Positions 17,947 through 26,524 of a stretch of 64,000 bases of DNA are shown here, piece after piece. Position 1 is the stretch's first letter; every line of letters starts with the position of its first letter. Where the stretch lies: positions 32,307 through 96,306 of the forward strand of contig JAGTRJ010000004.1 in the NCBI GenBank assembly GCA_018261755.1. The letters run 5' to 3'. The position numbers and the translations under genes were made by a program. The notes below the pieces were generated by a model. The model worked only from the letters and a program-made list of their open reading frames with translations. It made no database searches and was not told the origin of the DNA. Origin of the DNA: Burkholderiaceae bacterium (GTDB taxonomy: Bacteria > Pseudomonadota > Gammaproteobacteria > Burkholderiales > Burkholderiaceae_D).

Positions 17947-18009
17947 TGCCATCCTCCCGTCAGGTTGCTGCATCGTTGGTTTGCGGCCTCAGTCAGTATC
18001 ACACAGGTC

Positions 18010-18037
18010 ATATGGGGCAGTTTGCGCAAAAACAAAG
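18010..18037 (-). promoter_or_regulatory. Candidate sigma32 heat-shock promoter for hsp20-lon
   Basis: On the minus strand CTTTGTT (18037-18031), a 13-base spacer and CCCCATAT (18017-18010) match the sigma32 pattern CTTGAAA-N13-17-CCCCATNT, the -10 box exactly. Confidence 0.65.
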
Positions 18038-18132
18038 CTCCTCTGTCGCAAAAAATGCGTCAGCGGAAAATTTCCCTGCGCCGCACGCTATATAATGGTG
18101 CTTTGCATGAACCGTTTCTGACCGGAGTCATA

Positions 18133-18774
18133 TTGAATAACTACCCGCACCCCATCATCGCCCGCGAAGGCTGGCCTTTCCTGGGCATTGCCGTCGTGCT
18201 TGCCGTTGCAGCAACCTGGTTCTGTGGATGGTGGTCTGTGCCGCTGTGGGTTATCGCACTGTTCGTGCTGCAGTTTTTCCGTGACCCGCCGCGCGTGGTG
18301 CCGTTCAGCCCGAAAGCCGTGCTGAGCCCGGCTGACGGCCGCATCGTCGTGGTCGAAAAAACGCAAGATGAATTCACCGGCCGCGAAGCGCTCAAAATCA
18401 GCGTGTTCATGAACGTGTTCAATGTCCACTCAAACCGCTTCCCGGTTGACGGCAAGGTCGAGGCGGTGCAGTATTTTCCAGGCAAGTTCGTGAACGCCGA
18501 TCTGGACAAGGCATCGACCGAAAACGAGCGCAACGCAGTCGCCATCACCGCCAGCAATGGCGAAAGCGTAACTTGCGTGCAGGTCGCCGGCCTGATCGCG
18601 CGCCGCATCCTGTGTTACGTGCAGCCCGGCGACAGCCTGAAGCGCGGCCAGCGCTACGGCTTCATCCGTTTCGGTTCGCGGGTCGATGTCTACCTGCCGC
18701 TGACGGCGACGCCGAAAGTGGCGGTCGGCGACAAAGTGCGCGCCACTGAAACCATCCTGGCCGAATTTGCATAA
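18133..18774 (+). CDS. psd: Phosphatidylserine decarboxylase proenzyme (short type)
   Basis: A 213-residue inner-membrane enzyme that makes phosphatidylethanolamine from phosphatidylserine with a pyruvoyl cofactor. Two N-terminal transmembrane helices precede FFRDPPR, the [11 protein letters not shown] and [14 protein letters not shown] segments, and the [11 protein letters not shown] site, where self-cleavage at Gly-Ser makes the pyruvoyl group. The start is a TTG at 18133 after GGAG; no ATG fits. A TATAAT box lies at 18091-18096. pssA, which makes its substrate, follows 47 bases later. Confidence 0.92.
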   Translation: MNNYPHPIIAREGWPFLGIAVVLAVAATWFCGWWSVPLWVIALFVLQFFRDPPRVVPFSPKAVLSPADGRIVVVEKTQDEFTGREALKISVFMNVFNVHSNRFPVDGKVEAVQYFPGKFVNADLDKASTENERNAVAITASNGESVTCVQVAGLIARRILCYVQPGDSLKRGQRYGFIRFGSRVDVYLPLTATPKVAVGDKVRATETILAEFA

Positions 18775-18821
18775 CAAACCGTCTTAACCATGTCGCGCAA
18801 ACCCAGCTCGAGGAGGCTAGC

Positions 18822-19646
18822 ATGAACCAGCCGGCACCCGACAAACCAGAATCCGACAATATCGTCGTTGTGCCGCTGCGCCCTTCGCTGCGCCGGCGCA
18901 GCGTCTATCTGCTGCCGAATGCCTTCACCACCGCCGCGCTGTTCTGCGGTTTTTTCGCCATCGTGATGGCGATGAACCATCGCTTCGACAGCGCCGCCAT
19001 CGCCATTTTCATCGCGATGATCCTCGACAGCCTCGATGGCCGGGTCGCCCGCCTGACCAACACGCAAAGCGAATTTGGCGCGCAGTACGACAGCCTGTCC
19101 GACATGGTGTCGTTCGGCGTCGCGCCGGCGCTGGTGATTTATGAATGGACGCTCAAAGGCATGGGCAAGCTCGGCTGGATGGCCGCCTTCGTCTACTGCA
19201 CCGGCGCGGCGCTGCGTCTGGCGCGCTTCAACACCAACCTCAAGGTGGTCGATAAACGCTACTTCCAGGGCTTGCCCAGCCCAGCGGCGGCGGCCATTGT
19301 CGCCGGTTTCGTGCTGATGATGGATGACCTGCAGTTGCCCGCCACCGGATTTACCTGGGTGGCGTGGGTGCTGACGCTGTTTTCCGGGCTGACGATGGTC
19401 ACCAACGTGCCGTTCTACAGCTTCAAGACGGTCAACATCCACAAGCCGGTGCCGTATGCCGCCATCATCCTGCTGGCGCTGGTGCTGGTATTCATCGCGA
19501 TCGATCCGCCGAAAGTGCTGTTCAGCCTGTTCCTGCTGTTCGGCCTCTCCGGCTATGCGGTCTATCTGTGGCGACTGCTCAAGGGCAAGCCGGTCAGCAT
19601 CGTCGAAACCAAAACCGGACCGTGCGACGATCAGCCGCAACAGTAA
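18822..19646 (+). CDS. pssA: CDP-diacylglycerol-serine O-phosphatidyltransferase
   Basis: A 274-residue membrane enzyme that makes phosphatidylserine, the step before psd. The CDP-alcohol phosphotransferase signature is complete at about residues 68-90 (DGRVARL, then FGAQYDSLSD), and about eight hydrophobic helices follow. The start follows a GAGGAGG ribosome site. psd and pssA form one unit for phosphatidylethanolamine synthesis. A long-form intergenic repeat and a palindromic element follow before convergent leuA. Confidence 0.93.
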   Translation: MNQPAPDKPESDNIVVVPLRPSLRRRSVYLLPNAFTTAALFCGFFAIVMAMNHRFDSAAIAIFIAMILDSLDGRVARLTNTQSEFGAQYDSLSDMVSFGVAPALVIYEWTLKGMGKLGWMAAFVYCTGAALRLARFNTNLKVVDKRYFQGLPSPAAAAIVAGFVLMMDDLQLPATGFTWVAWVLTLFSGLTMVTNVPFYSFKTVNIHKPVPYAAIILLALVLVFIAIDPPKVLFSLFLLFGLSGYAVYLWRLLKGKPVSIVETKTGPCDDQPQQ

Positions 19647-19756
19647 ACAAACTAGCGACGAATTGGGGCGCGAGGAATCGGGTGCAAAAGAAATCGGGGC
19701 AAGCCGCCGCGTCCCCATCAAATAACTGCCCCCCACTGGCAAGCCCATTCAATCAG

Positions 19757-19877
19757 GCCAAAAATAACTGACCTAAATGAACAACGGGTCAGTAAGGCCA
19801 AAAAATATACTCCGACCAGTATTTAAAAACCGCCAGCAAAAATGTGGCCCAGCACCATGTTTTGGCTACATACCCCC
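19757..19877 (-). repeat. Intergenic hairpin repeat, copy 3 (long form)
   Basis: Read on the minus strand: GGGGGTATG start, GGGCCAC...CTGGC hairpin, AAATACT...AGTATATTTTTT, then the second module CTGACC...GGTCAG followed by TTATTTTTGGCC. It lies between the convergent genes pssA and leuA. Confidence 0.85.
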
Positions 19878-19996
19878 ACACGCTCAGGACTCTGAGTGAT
19901 TTGCAGTAGGTAAATTTCCCGTTTGATATGTTTCCAGCACTCGCTATGGATGAAGTGCAAGCAGCTGGGTTGTCGCTGCTCATCCGCTTGCGACGC

Positions 19997-20160
19997 TGCC
20001 GCTGGCGGGGAGCCCAAAGCGGATCAGAAACAAAAGTTGTCTGAGCGCAGCGAGTTTCTTTTGTTTCCCGCTTTGGGCTTCTCGTCAGCGGGGAATTCAG
20101 CGGCGTTGCGGTCGCCTTTTTTGGCCTACCTTTTTTGGCGACGCAAAAAAGGTAGGTAGC
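19997..20160. repeat. Composite palindromic element in the pssA-leuA gap
   Basis: Two nested inverted repeats. CCGCTGGCGGGGAGCCCAAA (19999-20018) is mirrored with few mismatches near 20065-20090, and inside it GAAACAAAAG faces CTTTTGTTTC. A separate perfect 12-bp stem, CCTACCTTTTTT (20125-20136) with AAAAAAGGTAGG (20145-20156), follows. Similar palindromic sequence recurs in many betaproteobacterial genomes and yields spurious short ORFs. The remaining 19878-19996 and 20161-20280 stretches show no gene. Confidence 0.6.
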
Positions 20161-20280
20161 CGCCGGGCTACCCCCGGCAAGCCCGCAGAGCTGTAAATAC
20201 CAACTTCTTGCCAACGCCATACGCTTGCGCAAAGCGCCTCGATGCCGCCCGCTAGCACATGTTGCCGCGCCCCAAAATGC

Positions 20281-20306
20281 AAAAAGGCCGGCAATGCCGG
20301 CCTTTT
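20281..20306 (-). terminator. Rho-independent terminator of leuA
   Basis: GGCCGGC (20286-20292) and GCCGGCC (20296-20302) with flanking A4/T4 pairs form a stem. On the minus strand it ends in five T residues, 27 bases beyond the leuA stop. The symmetry would also let it work on the plus strand. Confidence 0.85.
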
Positions 20307-20332
20307 CTCAGTCCTGACAACGGAAGCTTTGT

Positions 20333-22045
20333 TTACCCTGCTTGCCCGGAAGCGCTGCCGAGCATATCGAGCAGGTAACGACGCTTGGCATCGTCCGCGC
20401 TCGCGATGGCATGGTTCAGGCCGCTGAAGACGGCCAGAATCGATGCCGTCAGGATGTTGGCGTGAATCCCGACGCCATAAAAGCTGCCTTCCAGCCCATT
20501 GAGCGTAACTTCAACGTAGGCCACCGCCTTGGCATCGGCTCCCTTGCCCATCGCATGTTCCTCGAACGATTGCACCCGCAGCGGCAGGCCAAAGGCAGCC
20601 ACCGCGGCATCGATCGGACCGTTGCCCACGCCGCTGAGCTGGCGTTCAGCACCATCAACGGCGACATTCAGGCGCACGCCTTGCGCATCGTCCTGATCGA
20701 ACACGCGATAGCTCTGGTAGGCAATGGTCGGGTGGGCGGTAAGGTAGGTCTGCTGAAACAGGTTCCACAGCGTTTCGCCCGTGGCCTCGCCACCGTGTTC
20801 ATCGGTCCATTCCTGCACGATGCGGCTGAATTCAATCTGCATCCGGCGCGGCATCACGATGCCGTAATTGGCTTCGAGAATGAAGGCAACGCCGCCCTTG
20901 CCAGACTGGCTGTTGACCCGGATCACGGAATCGTAGCTGCGCCCGATGTCGGTCGGATCGAACGGCAGGTAAGGCACGTTCCACAATTCGCCATCGCGCT
21001 TGGCCAACCCCTTCTTGATCGCATCCTGATGGGTGCCGGAGAAGGCGGTAAACACGAAATCGCCGACATACGGGTGACGCGGATTGATCGGCATCTGGGT
21101 GCAGTATTCCGCCGTGCGCGCGACTTCGTTCATGTCCGAAAAATCCAGCCCCGGCGCAATGCCGGCGGTGTACATGTTCATCGCGAGCGTGATCAGATCG
21201 ACGTTGCCGGTGCGCTCGCCATTGCCGAACAGGCAGCCCTCGACCCGTTCCGCGCCGGCAAGCAGCCCAAGCTCGGCCGCCGCAACCGCGCAGCCGCGAT
21301 CATTGTGCGGGTGCAGACTGATGATGACCGAATCGCGCTTGGCGAGGTTGCGGTGGATCCATTCGATCTGGTCGGCATAAACGTTCGGCGAAGCCATTTC
21401 GATGGTGGCGGGCAGGTTCAGGATCACCTTGTTCTCGGGCGTGCCGCCCCAGGTATCGACCACCGCATCGCACAGGCGCTTGGCGAAATCCATGTCGGAA
21501 CCGCTGAAGGTTTCCAGGCTGTATTGCAACACCCATTCGGTTTGCGGGTAGCGGGCGGTCGATGTCTTGCAGAACTTCACCGCTTCGCACGCCATATCGA
21601 TCACCTGCTCCTCTTTCATGCCATAGACGATGTCGAGGAACGGCGGCGAGGAGGCGTTGTACAGATGGATAATGGCGCGTTTTGCGCCGCCGAGCGAATC
21701 GACTGTGCGCGCGATCAACTCCTGCCGCGCCGGCGCGAGGCAGCCAATCGTGACATCAGCCGGAATGTGATTGCCTTCGATCAGGCTGCGCACGAAGTCA
21801 AAGTCGGTCTGCGACGCGGACGAGTAGGCCACCTCGATTTCCTTGAAACCGATGTCGACCAGGAGCTTGAACATGCGCATTTTGCGTTCGCCGTCCATCG
21901 GTTCGAGCAATGCCTGATTACCGTCGCGCAAATCCGAACTGACGAAAACGGGCGCCTGGGTCAGCACCTTGTCCGGCCAGGTACGGTCAGGCAATGGAAC
22001 GCCGCGAAACGGACGATATTTCTTGGAAGGGTCTTTGAGCATCAT
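20333..22045 (-). CDS. leuA: 2-isopropylmalate synthase (long, type 2)
   Basis: A 570-residue enzyme condensing acetyl-CoA with 2-oxoisovalerate, the first committed step of leucine synthesis. The catalytic TIM barrel shows SSDLRDGNQALLEPM, the substrate region near SGSDMDF, HPHNDRGCAVAAAELG and GCLFGNGERTGNVDLITLAMN. The C-terminal regulatory domain that binds leucine is present (residues about 430-560). The start at 22045 (double ATG) follows GGAG. The frame continues upstream for 48 codons without a ribosome site. A 28-residue leucine-rich leader peptide lies about 245 bases upstream, pointing to attenuation. Confidence 0.92.
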   Translation of the reverse strand: MMLKDPSKKYRPFRGVPLPDRTWPDKVLTQAPVFVSSDLRDGNQALLEPMDGERKMRMFKLLVDIGFKEIEVAYSSASQTDFDFVRSLIEGNHIPADVTIGCLAPARQELIARTVDSLGGAKRAIIHLYNASSPPFLDIVYGMKEEQVIDMACEAVKFCKTSTARYPQTEWVLQYSLETFSGSDMDFAKRLCDAVVDTWGGTPENKVILNLPATIEMASPNVYADQIEWIHRNLAKRDSVIISLHPHNDRGCAVAAAELGLLAGAERVEGCLFGNGERTGNVDLITLAMNMYTAGIAPGLDFSDMNEVARTAEYCTQMPINPRHPYVGDFVFTAFSGTHQDAIKKGLAKRDGELWNVPYLPFDPTDIGRSYDSVIRVNSQSGKGGVAFILEANYGIVMPRRMQIEFSRIVQEWTDEHGGEATGETLWNLFQQTYLTAHPTIAYQSYRVFDQDDAQGVRLNVAVDGAERQLSGVGNGPIDAAVAAFGLPLRVQSFEEHAMGKGADAKAVAYVEVTLNGLEGSFYGVGIHANILTASILAVFSGLNHAIASADDAKRRYLLDMLGSASGQAG

Positions 22046-22278
22046 GGTGTGGTCTCCGATTGCGATTTTTAACAGGTCGTTGCGGCGACATCGCTGGAAA
22101 ATGAAAGGTTGCCGGACTGTCGCTTGCTCAAGGCCCGGCACCCGCATCGCAGTCGTAGCGGGCTGGTAGAGCGAAGGGTGTATCGGCATCGGTTCATGAT
22201 GATTAACTCCGGCATGGAAATATCACAAGGCGTCCATCGGCTGGTCGCAAACTGATTCGGATTGTGGGAATAGGGAAT

Positions 22279-22300
22279 CTAGCGCGCTTTAGCGAGCTAG
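22279..22300 (-). other. Leader hairpin overlapping the leuL stop codon
   Basis: CTAGCGCGC and GCGAGCTAG form a 9-bp inverted repeat with one mismatch and a 4-base loop that contains the leuL stop codon. It may be one of the alternative structures of the leucine leader. No T-run follows. Confidence 0.45.
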
Positions 22301-22375
22301 TAGCAGGAACGGTAGCAAGCCGCAGATCGGGCTGCTGTTCAATGCGGCAACAGGAATTTGGAGGTTCTGATACAT
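22289..22375 (-). CDS. leuL: leuA leader peptide (attenuator)
   Basis: A 28-codon frame reads MYQNLQIPVAALNSS, then PICGLLPFLLLAR and stop. It holds seven Leu codons, five of them in the LLPFLLL cluster near the end, which is the hallmark of a leucine attenuation leader. Ribosome stalling there when Leu-tRNA is scarce would favour read-through into leuA. Oddly, the best promoter puts the transcription start about two bases before the ATG, so translation would be leaderless or another promoter is used. Confidence 0.75.
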   Translation of the reverse strand: MYQNLQIPVAALNSSPICGLLPFLLLAR

Positions 22376-22383
22376 ACGACCAA

Positions 22384-22412
22384 ACTATAAGCCTATTCTG
22401 AAAAACGCGCAA
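22384..22412 (-). promoter_or_regulatory. sigma70 promoter of the leuL-leuA transcript
   Basis: On the minus strand TTGCGC (22412-22407), a 17-base spacer and TATAGT (22389-22384). Confidence 0.65.
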
Positions 22413-22516
22413 CCAACCCCACGGCTTGCGAGAGCGAATCGTCCCCTCTGCTGCTGCCCATTTGATACCGCAACCAGCCCGGCCATCAACCCCGCTCCGG
22501 CCCGATTCATCGCTGC

Positions 22517-22939
22517 TCACGGCTTGAGCAAACGGATCGAGCACGGATAACGATACACCGTGTTCGGCCCCGACTGGATGGCGGCCACGATGCACAGGAT
22601 CACGTTGGCCACGTACAGCAGCCACCACAGCAAAATGCCGATCAGCACAAAGGCCAGAATGAAACAGACGATGCCGCCAAGGATGACCGTAATCTGCCAG
22701 TTCAGGGCTTCGCGCGCGTTGTCCTGCAGGCATCCCGGCTCATCCTTGACCAGAAGAAATACAATCAGCGAAGGAATGAAACCAAAGAAAATACCCCCTA
22801 GATGCGCAATCAGAATGTAAAGCTTGCTGGCATCCGACGAGGAAATCACCGGGTTGCCAGTCGCCCCGACCTTGCTGCCGCATTTGCTGCAGAAAGCAGC
22901 GTTTTCCGGCAATTCATTCCCGCATGAAACACAAAACAT
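22517..22939 (-). CDS. Zinc-ribbon plus DUF4870 membrane protein
   Basis: A 140-residue protein. It opens with a zinc ribbon (CVSCGNELPENAAFCSKCG, four Cys) and continues with a DUF4870 domain of three to four transmembrane helices, including the DNAREALNWQIT signature between helices 1 and 2. Function unknown. The start at 22939 follows GGAGAG at good distance. Transcribed alone on the minus strand; the 22413-22516 stretch beyond its stop has no gene. Confidence 0.82.
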   Translation of the reverse strand: MFCVSCGNELPENAAFCSKCGSKVGATGNPVISSSDASKLYILIAHLGGIFFGFIPSLIVFLLVKDEPGCLQDNAREALNWQITVILGGIVCFILAFVLIGILLWWLLYVANVILCIVAAIQSGPNTVYRYPCSIRLLKP

Positions 22940-23113
22940 ACGTGCTCTCCAATTTAAACGATGCGCGACAGGATTGGGCCACACTGCCGCCAGCCTTTGG
23001 GGCAACGCGGAAATGGTTGCGCGGGTGATGCCGCATTACCCGGCCATCCACTCAGATTCCTGCGCTCAGGGCGCCTTGCAACTCATCCCACGCATCTATA
23101 CCGTCAACGCCTC

Positions 23114-23635
23114 CTAGCGCCCCCGGCCACCCCGGCCGCTACGGCTACTCTCGCCCGGGTCGAACATCGGATCGCGCCCGTTCTGCATCTCCCGCACCAC
23201 GCCAGCGCGGTCGAAATGCACATGCATCAGCGAATCCCAGACCCCGCCTTCCTTGTAGCGATACGACCAGACTTCGAGCTGGCGCAATGGCAGCCAGTCG
23301 GTTTCGGCCGGATGCCCGAACATGCGCTGGATGTCGGCCTTGCTGGTCACGCCAACCTTGACGGTCGCGAATTTCTCGACCGTCAGCACCTGCTCCCACG
23401 ATACCAGCCGGCCATCCGGGCCGAGCTTGACCATGTGCGTCGTCTGCCCCCACGGCCCCTGCGGGTATTCGAGCAATTGTCCATCCGCCACCGGATAGCG
23501 TCCGGCCGGCTGGCCCAGCTTCGCAATCACTTCCTGCTCGGAAATGCCGGATCGCAGATTGTCGGATGAAAAAGTGACGCAGGCTGTCAGCGAAAACGCC
23601 AGCAGCAGCGAAAGAACGGGTTTGACCATTTTCAT
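23114..23635 (-). CDS. Lipoprotein with BamE/SmpA-like repeats
   Basis: A 173-residue lipoprotein (lipobox LTAC). It contains two copies of a small domain typical of BamE-like proteins: SGISEQEVIAKLGQPAGRYPV near residue 30 and GVTSKADIQRMFGHPAETDW near residue 95. The C-terminus is rich in Gly, Arg and Ser. Binding to an outer-membrane partner is plausible, but the protein is not BamE itself. The start at 23635 follows AAGGGG. It is divergent from rpsO. Confidence 0.78.
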   Translation of the reverse strand: MKMVKPVLSLLLAFSLTACVTFSSDNLRSGISEQEVIAKLGQPAGRYPVADGQLLEYPQGPWGQTTHMVKLGPDGRLVSWEQVLTVEKFATVKVGVTSKADIQRMFGHPAETDWLPLRQLEVWSYRYKEGGVWDSLMHVHFDRAGVVREMQNGRDPMFDPGESSRSGRGGRGR

Positions 23636-23680
23636 GCGTATCCCCTTGCGCCGGCACAGGCGCATTGCCTGCCACGGCAA

Positions 23681-23709
23681 TTGAATGGAAAAGAGTTTTG
23701 CGCTATACT
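23681..23709 (+). promoter_or_regulatory. sigma70 promoter of rpsO
   Basis: TTGAAT (23681-23686), a 17-base spacer and TATACT (23704-23709), with about 88 bases to the rpsO start. Confidence 0.75.
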
Positions 23710-23797
23710 GCGCGCTTGGCCTGATTCGGCCATGTCTTTTTGATAATCACGGTGCATGGGGTCGCGACTCCACACACCGCATGTGAAAGGTAATTAT

Positions 23798-24067
23798 ATG
23801 TCTATTGCAAAAGAAGCCAAAGCGGCCATCGTGGCCGACAATGCGCGCGGCGCCAACGACACAGGCTCCCCGGAAGTTCAAGTCGCATTGCTGACCGCCC
23901 GCATCAACGATCTGAATTCGCACTTCAAGACCCACGCGAAAGATCACCACTCGCGTCGCGGCCTGATCATGATGGTCAACCGCCGCCGTAGTCTGCTGAC
24001 CTACCTGCGCAACAAGGATTTGAACCGCTATCGCGATCTGATTGCCAAGCTCGGCCTGCGCAAGTAA
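23798..24067 (+). CDS. rpsO: 30S ribosomal protein S15
   Basis: An 89-residue protein of exact family length. The segments [22 protein letters not shown] and [22 protein letters not shown] bind 16S rRNA. S15 nucleates the 30S platform. The start codon follows GGTAAT rather than a strong Shine-Dalgarno, which fits the known translational self-control of S15 in other bacteria, though the pseudoknot cannot be judged here. pnp follows after a terminator. Confidence 0.96.
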   Translation: MSIAKEAKAAIVADNARGANDTGSPEVQVALLTARINDLNSHFKTHAKDHHSRRGLIMMVNRRRSLLTYLRNKDLNRYRDLIAKLGLRK

Positions 24068-24105
24068 GCCTTTGCGCCAACCGATTCAGGCTGATATGCA
24101 AAATT

Positions 24106-24137
24106 GCCTGCGCCAGATATCTGACGCGGGCTTTTTT
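24106..24137 (+). terminator. Terminator/attenuator between rpsO and pnp
   Basis: A 26-base hairpin (GCCTGCGCCAG, loop ATAT, CTGACGCGGGC) followed by six T residues at 24132-24137. Confidence 0.82.
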
Positions 24138-24251
24138 GCTATTTGCAGGCTTTGAAATTTGCAGTTTCCAAGCAGCAAAGCGGCATACGCCGCTGTAACG
24201 AGGTGAACGACAGCGCCTGAAAATCTGTCGGCTAACAAGAAAGGAACACCC

Positions 24252-26378
24252 ATGTTTAACAAAGTCACCAAAACCTTCCAGTACGGCCAGCACCAGGTCA
24301 CGCTTGAGACCGGCGAAATTGCCCGCCAATCCACCGGTGCCGTGCTCGTGTCGATGGACGACACCGTCGTGCTGGCTACTGTCGTGGCGCAGAAAAACAC
24401 CCGCCCCGGCCAGGACTTTTTCCCGCTGACCGTTGATTACATTGAAAAAACATACGCCGCCGGCAAGATTCCGGGCGGCTTCTTCAAGCGCGAAGGTCGT
24501 CCGTCCGAAAAGGAAATTCTCACTTCCCGCCTGATTGACCGCCCGATCCGCCCGCTGTTTCCGGAAGGCTACTACAACGAAGTGCAGGTCATCATTCACG
24601 TACTGTCGGTCAACCCGGAAATCGATCCGGACATCCCGGCGATGATCGGCGCTTCTGCCGCGCTGTGCATTGCCGGTATCCCGTTCAATGGCCCGCTTGG
24701 CGCCGCGCGCGTCGGCTATGACAATGGCCAGTACATCCTGAACCCGACCACGACGCAATTGAAAACGTCGAGCATGGATCTGGTCGTCGCCGGCACGGAA
24801 CAGGCGGTGCTGATGGTCGAATCCGAAGCGCAGGAACTGTCCGAAGACATCATGCTGGGTGCGGTGGTTTATGGTCACGAGCAGATGCAGGTCGTGGTTA
24901 ATGCGATCCACGATCTGGTCGAAGAAGGCGGCAAGCCGGAATGGGACTGGCAGCCAGCGCCGAAGAACGAAGCACTGATCGCCGCCGTGACCGCCGTCGC
25001 GCAGCCGCTGCTGGAAGAAGCGTACCAGACGCGCCAGAAGCAGGCTCGCACCGACAAGCTGCGCGCCGCGACCGCCACCGTGCTGGCCACGCTGACTGAG
25101 CAGGCCGCCGCCGCTGGCGTCGCCACGCCGGATTCGGTCGAAGTCGGCAACATCCTGTTCGACATGGAAGCGAAGATCGTCCGTTCGCAAATCCTGAACG
25201 GCGAACCGCGCATCGACGGCCGCGACACCCGCACCGTGCGCCCGATCACGATCCGTTCCAGCGTGCTGCCGCGCACGCACGGTTCGGCGCTGTTCACCCG
25301 CGGTGAAACGCAGGCACTGGTGGTGGCCACCCTCGGCACCGCGCGCGACAGTCAGAAAATCGATGCGCTGATGGGCGAATTCACCGACAGCTTCATGCTG
25401 CATTACAACATGCCGCCGTTCGCCACCGGCGAAACCGGCCGCGTTGGTTCGCCGAAACGGCGCGAAGTCGGCCACGGCCGTCTGGCCAAGCGCGCGCTGG
25501 CAGCGGTGCTGCCGTCCGCGGACGAGTTCAGCTATTCGATGCGTCTGGTATCAGAAATCACCGAATCGAACGGTTCATCCTCAATGGCATCGGTCTGCGG
25601 CGGTTCGCTCGCACTGATGGATGCCGGCGTGCCGATCAAGGCGCACGTTGCCGGCATCGCGATGGGCCTGATCAAGGAAGGCGGCAAGTTTGCCGTGCTG
25701 ACCGACATTCTGGGCGATGAAGACCATCTCGGCGACATGGACTTCAAGGTCGCCGGCACCGCCAACGGCGTGACCGCACTGCAGATGGACATCAAGATTC
25801 AAGGCATCACCAAGGAAATCATGCAGGTGGCGCTGGCACAGGCGAAGGAAGGCCGCGTGCATATCCTGGGCAAGATGCAGGATGCAATGCCGAACTCCAA
25901 GTCCGAGCTGTCGAACTTCGCGCCGCGCCTGATCACCATCAAGATCAACCCGGAAAAAATCCGCGACGTGATCGGCAAGGGCGGCGCTGTCATCCGTGCG
26001 CTGACCGAAGAAACCGGCACGCAGATCGATATCACCGACGAAGGCGTCGTCACCATCGCGTCTGTCGATGGCAAGGCGGGCGAAGAAGCGAAACGCCGCA
26101 TCGAGGAGCTGACGGCGATGGTCGAAATCGGCAAGATCTACGAGGGCACCGTGCTGAAACTGCTGGATTTCGGCGCCATCGTGCAAATCCTGCCGGGCAA
26201 GGACGGCTTGCTGCACATCAGCCAAATTGCCAACGAGCGCGTGAACGAAGTCAAGGACTACCTGCAGGAAGGCCAGACGGTTCGCGTCAAAGTGCTGGAA
26301 ACCGACGATCGCGGCCGCGTGAAGCTGTCGATGAAAGCGGCTGCAGCAGAGCAGGCAACCGAAACCGCGGCACAATAA
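24252..26378 (+). CDS. pnp: Polyribonucleotide nucleotidyltransferase (PNPase)
   Basis: A 708-residue 3'-5' phosphorolytic exoribonuclease and degradosome component. Two RNase PH domains (residues about 10-210 and 310-540) flank a helical linker. The catalytic region of the second includes [29 protein letters not shown] and [28 protein letters not shown] domain ([20 protein letters not shown]) and an S1 domain ([33 protein letters not shown]) follow. An AGAAAGGAA ribosome site precedes the ATG. Confidence 0.96.
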   Translation: MFNKVTKTFQYGQHQVTLETGEIARQSTGAVLVSMDDTVVLATVVAQKNTRPGQDFFPLTVDYIEKTYAAGKIPGGFFKREGRPSEKEILTSRLIDRPIRPLFPEGYYNEVQVIIHVLSVNPEIDPDIPAMIGASAALCIAGIPFNGPLGAARVGYDNGQYILNPTTTQLKTSSMDLVVAGTEQAVLMVESEAQELSEDIMLGAVVYGHEQMQVVVNAIHDLVEEGGKPEWDWQPAPKNEALIAAVTAVAQPLLEEAYQTRQKQARTDKLRAATATVLATLTEQAAAAGVATPDSVEVGNILFDMEAKIVRSQILNGEPRIDGRDTRTVRPITIRSSVLPRTHGSALFTRGETQALVVATLGTARDSQKIDALMGEFTDSFMLHYNMPPFATGETGRVGSPKRREVGHGRLAKRALAAVLPSADEFSYSMRLVSEITESNGSSSMASVCGGSLALMDAGVPIKAHVAGIAMGLIKEGGKFAVLTDILGDEDHLGDMDFKVAGTANGVTALQMDIKIQGITKEIMQVALAQAKEGRVHILGKMQDAMPNSKSELSNFAPRLITIKINPEKIRDVIGKGGAVIRALTEETGTQIDITDEGVVTIASVDGKAGEEAKRRIEELTAMVEIGKIYEGTVLKLLDFGAIVQILPGKDGLLHISQIANERVNEVKDYLQEGQTVRVKVLETDDRGRVKLSMKAAAAEQATETAAQ

Positions 26379-26390
26379 TCAGCCAACCTG

Positions 26391-26420
26391 ACCTTGGCGC
26401 ATCGATTTGATGCCCAAGGT
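26391..26420 (+). other. Hairpin just after pnp
   Basis: ACCTTGGCGCATC and GATGCCCAAGGT form a long stem with one mismatch and no T-run. It may stabilise the pnp mRNA 3' end. Confidence 0.5.
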
Positions 26421-26450
26421 CAATTCCTTGTGTTGAAGTTGTCGTTACAA

Positions 26451-26486
26451 TCTCACCCGCGCCATGATGGACGGGTGAGATTTTTT
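26451..26486 (+). terminator. Rho-independent terminator of pnp
   Basis: TCTCACCCG (26451-26459) and CGGGTGAGA (26472-26480) form a perfect 9-bp stem followed by six T residues. Confidence 0.88.
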
Positions 26487-26524
26487 GCATAACGCCTGGC
26501 GCCTTCTCACGAAAAAAAACAATC

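Noticed and set aside
19923..20159. Short plus-strand ORF of 78 codons in the pssA-leuA gap
   Set aside because: It is made of the palindromic element, has no ribosome site, and similar spurious frames recur where that element occurs.
20342..22072. Plus-strand ORF of 576 codons opposite leuA
   Set aside because: Antisense shadow of leuA with no recognisable motif.
23976..25475. Minus-strand ORF of 499 codons opposite rpsO and pnp
   Set aside because: Antisense shadow; it crosses two well-supported genes and their terminator.
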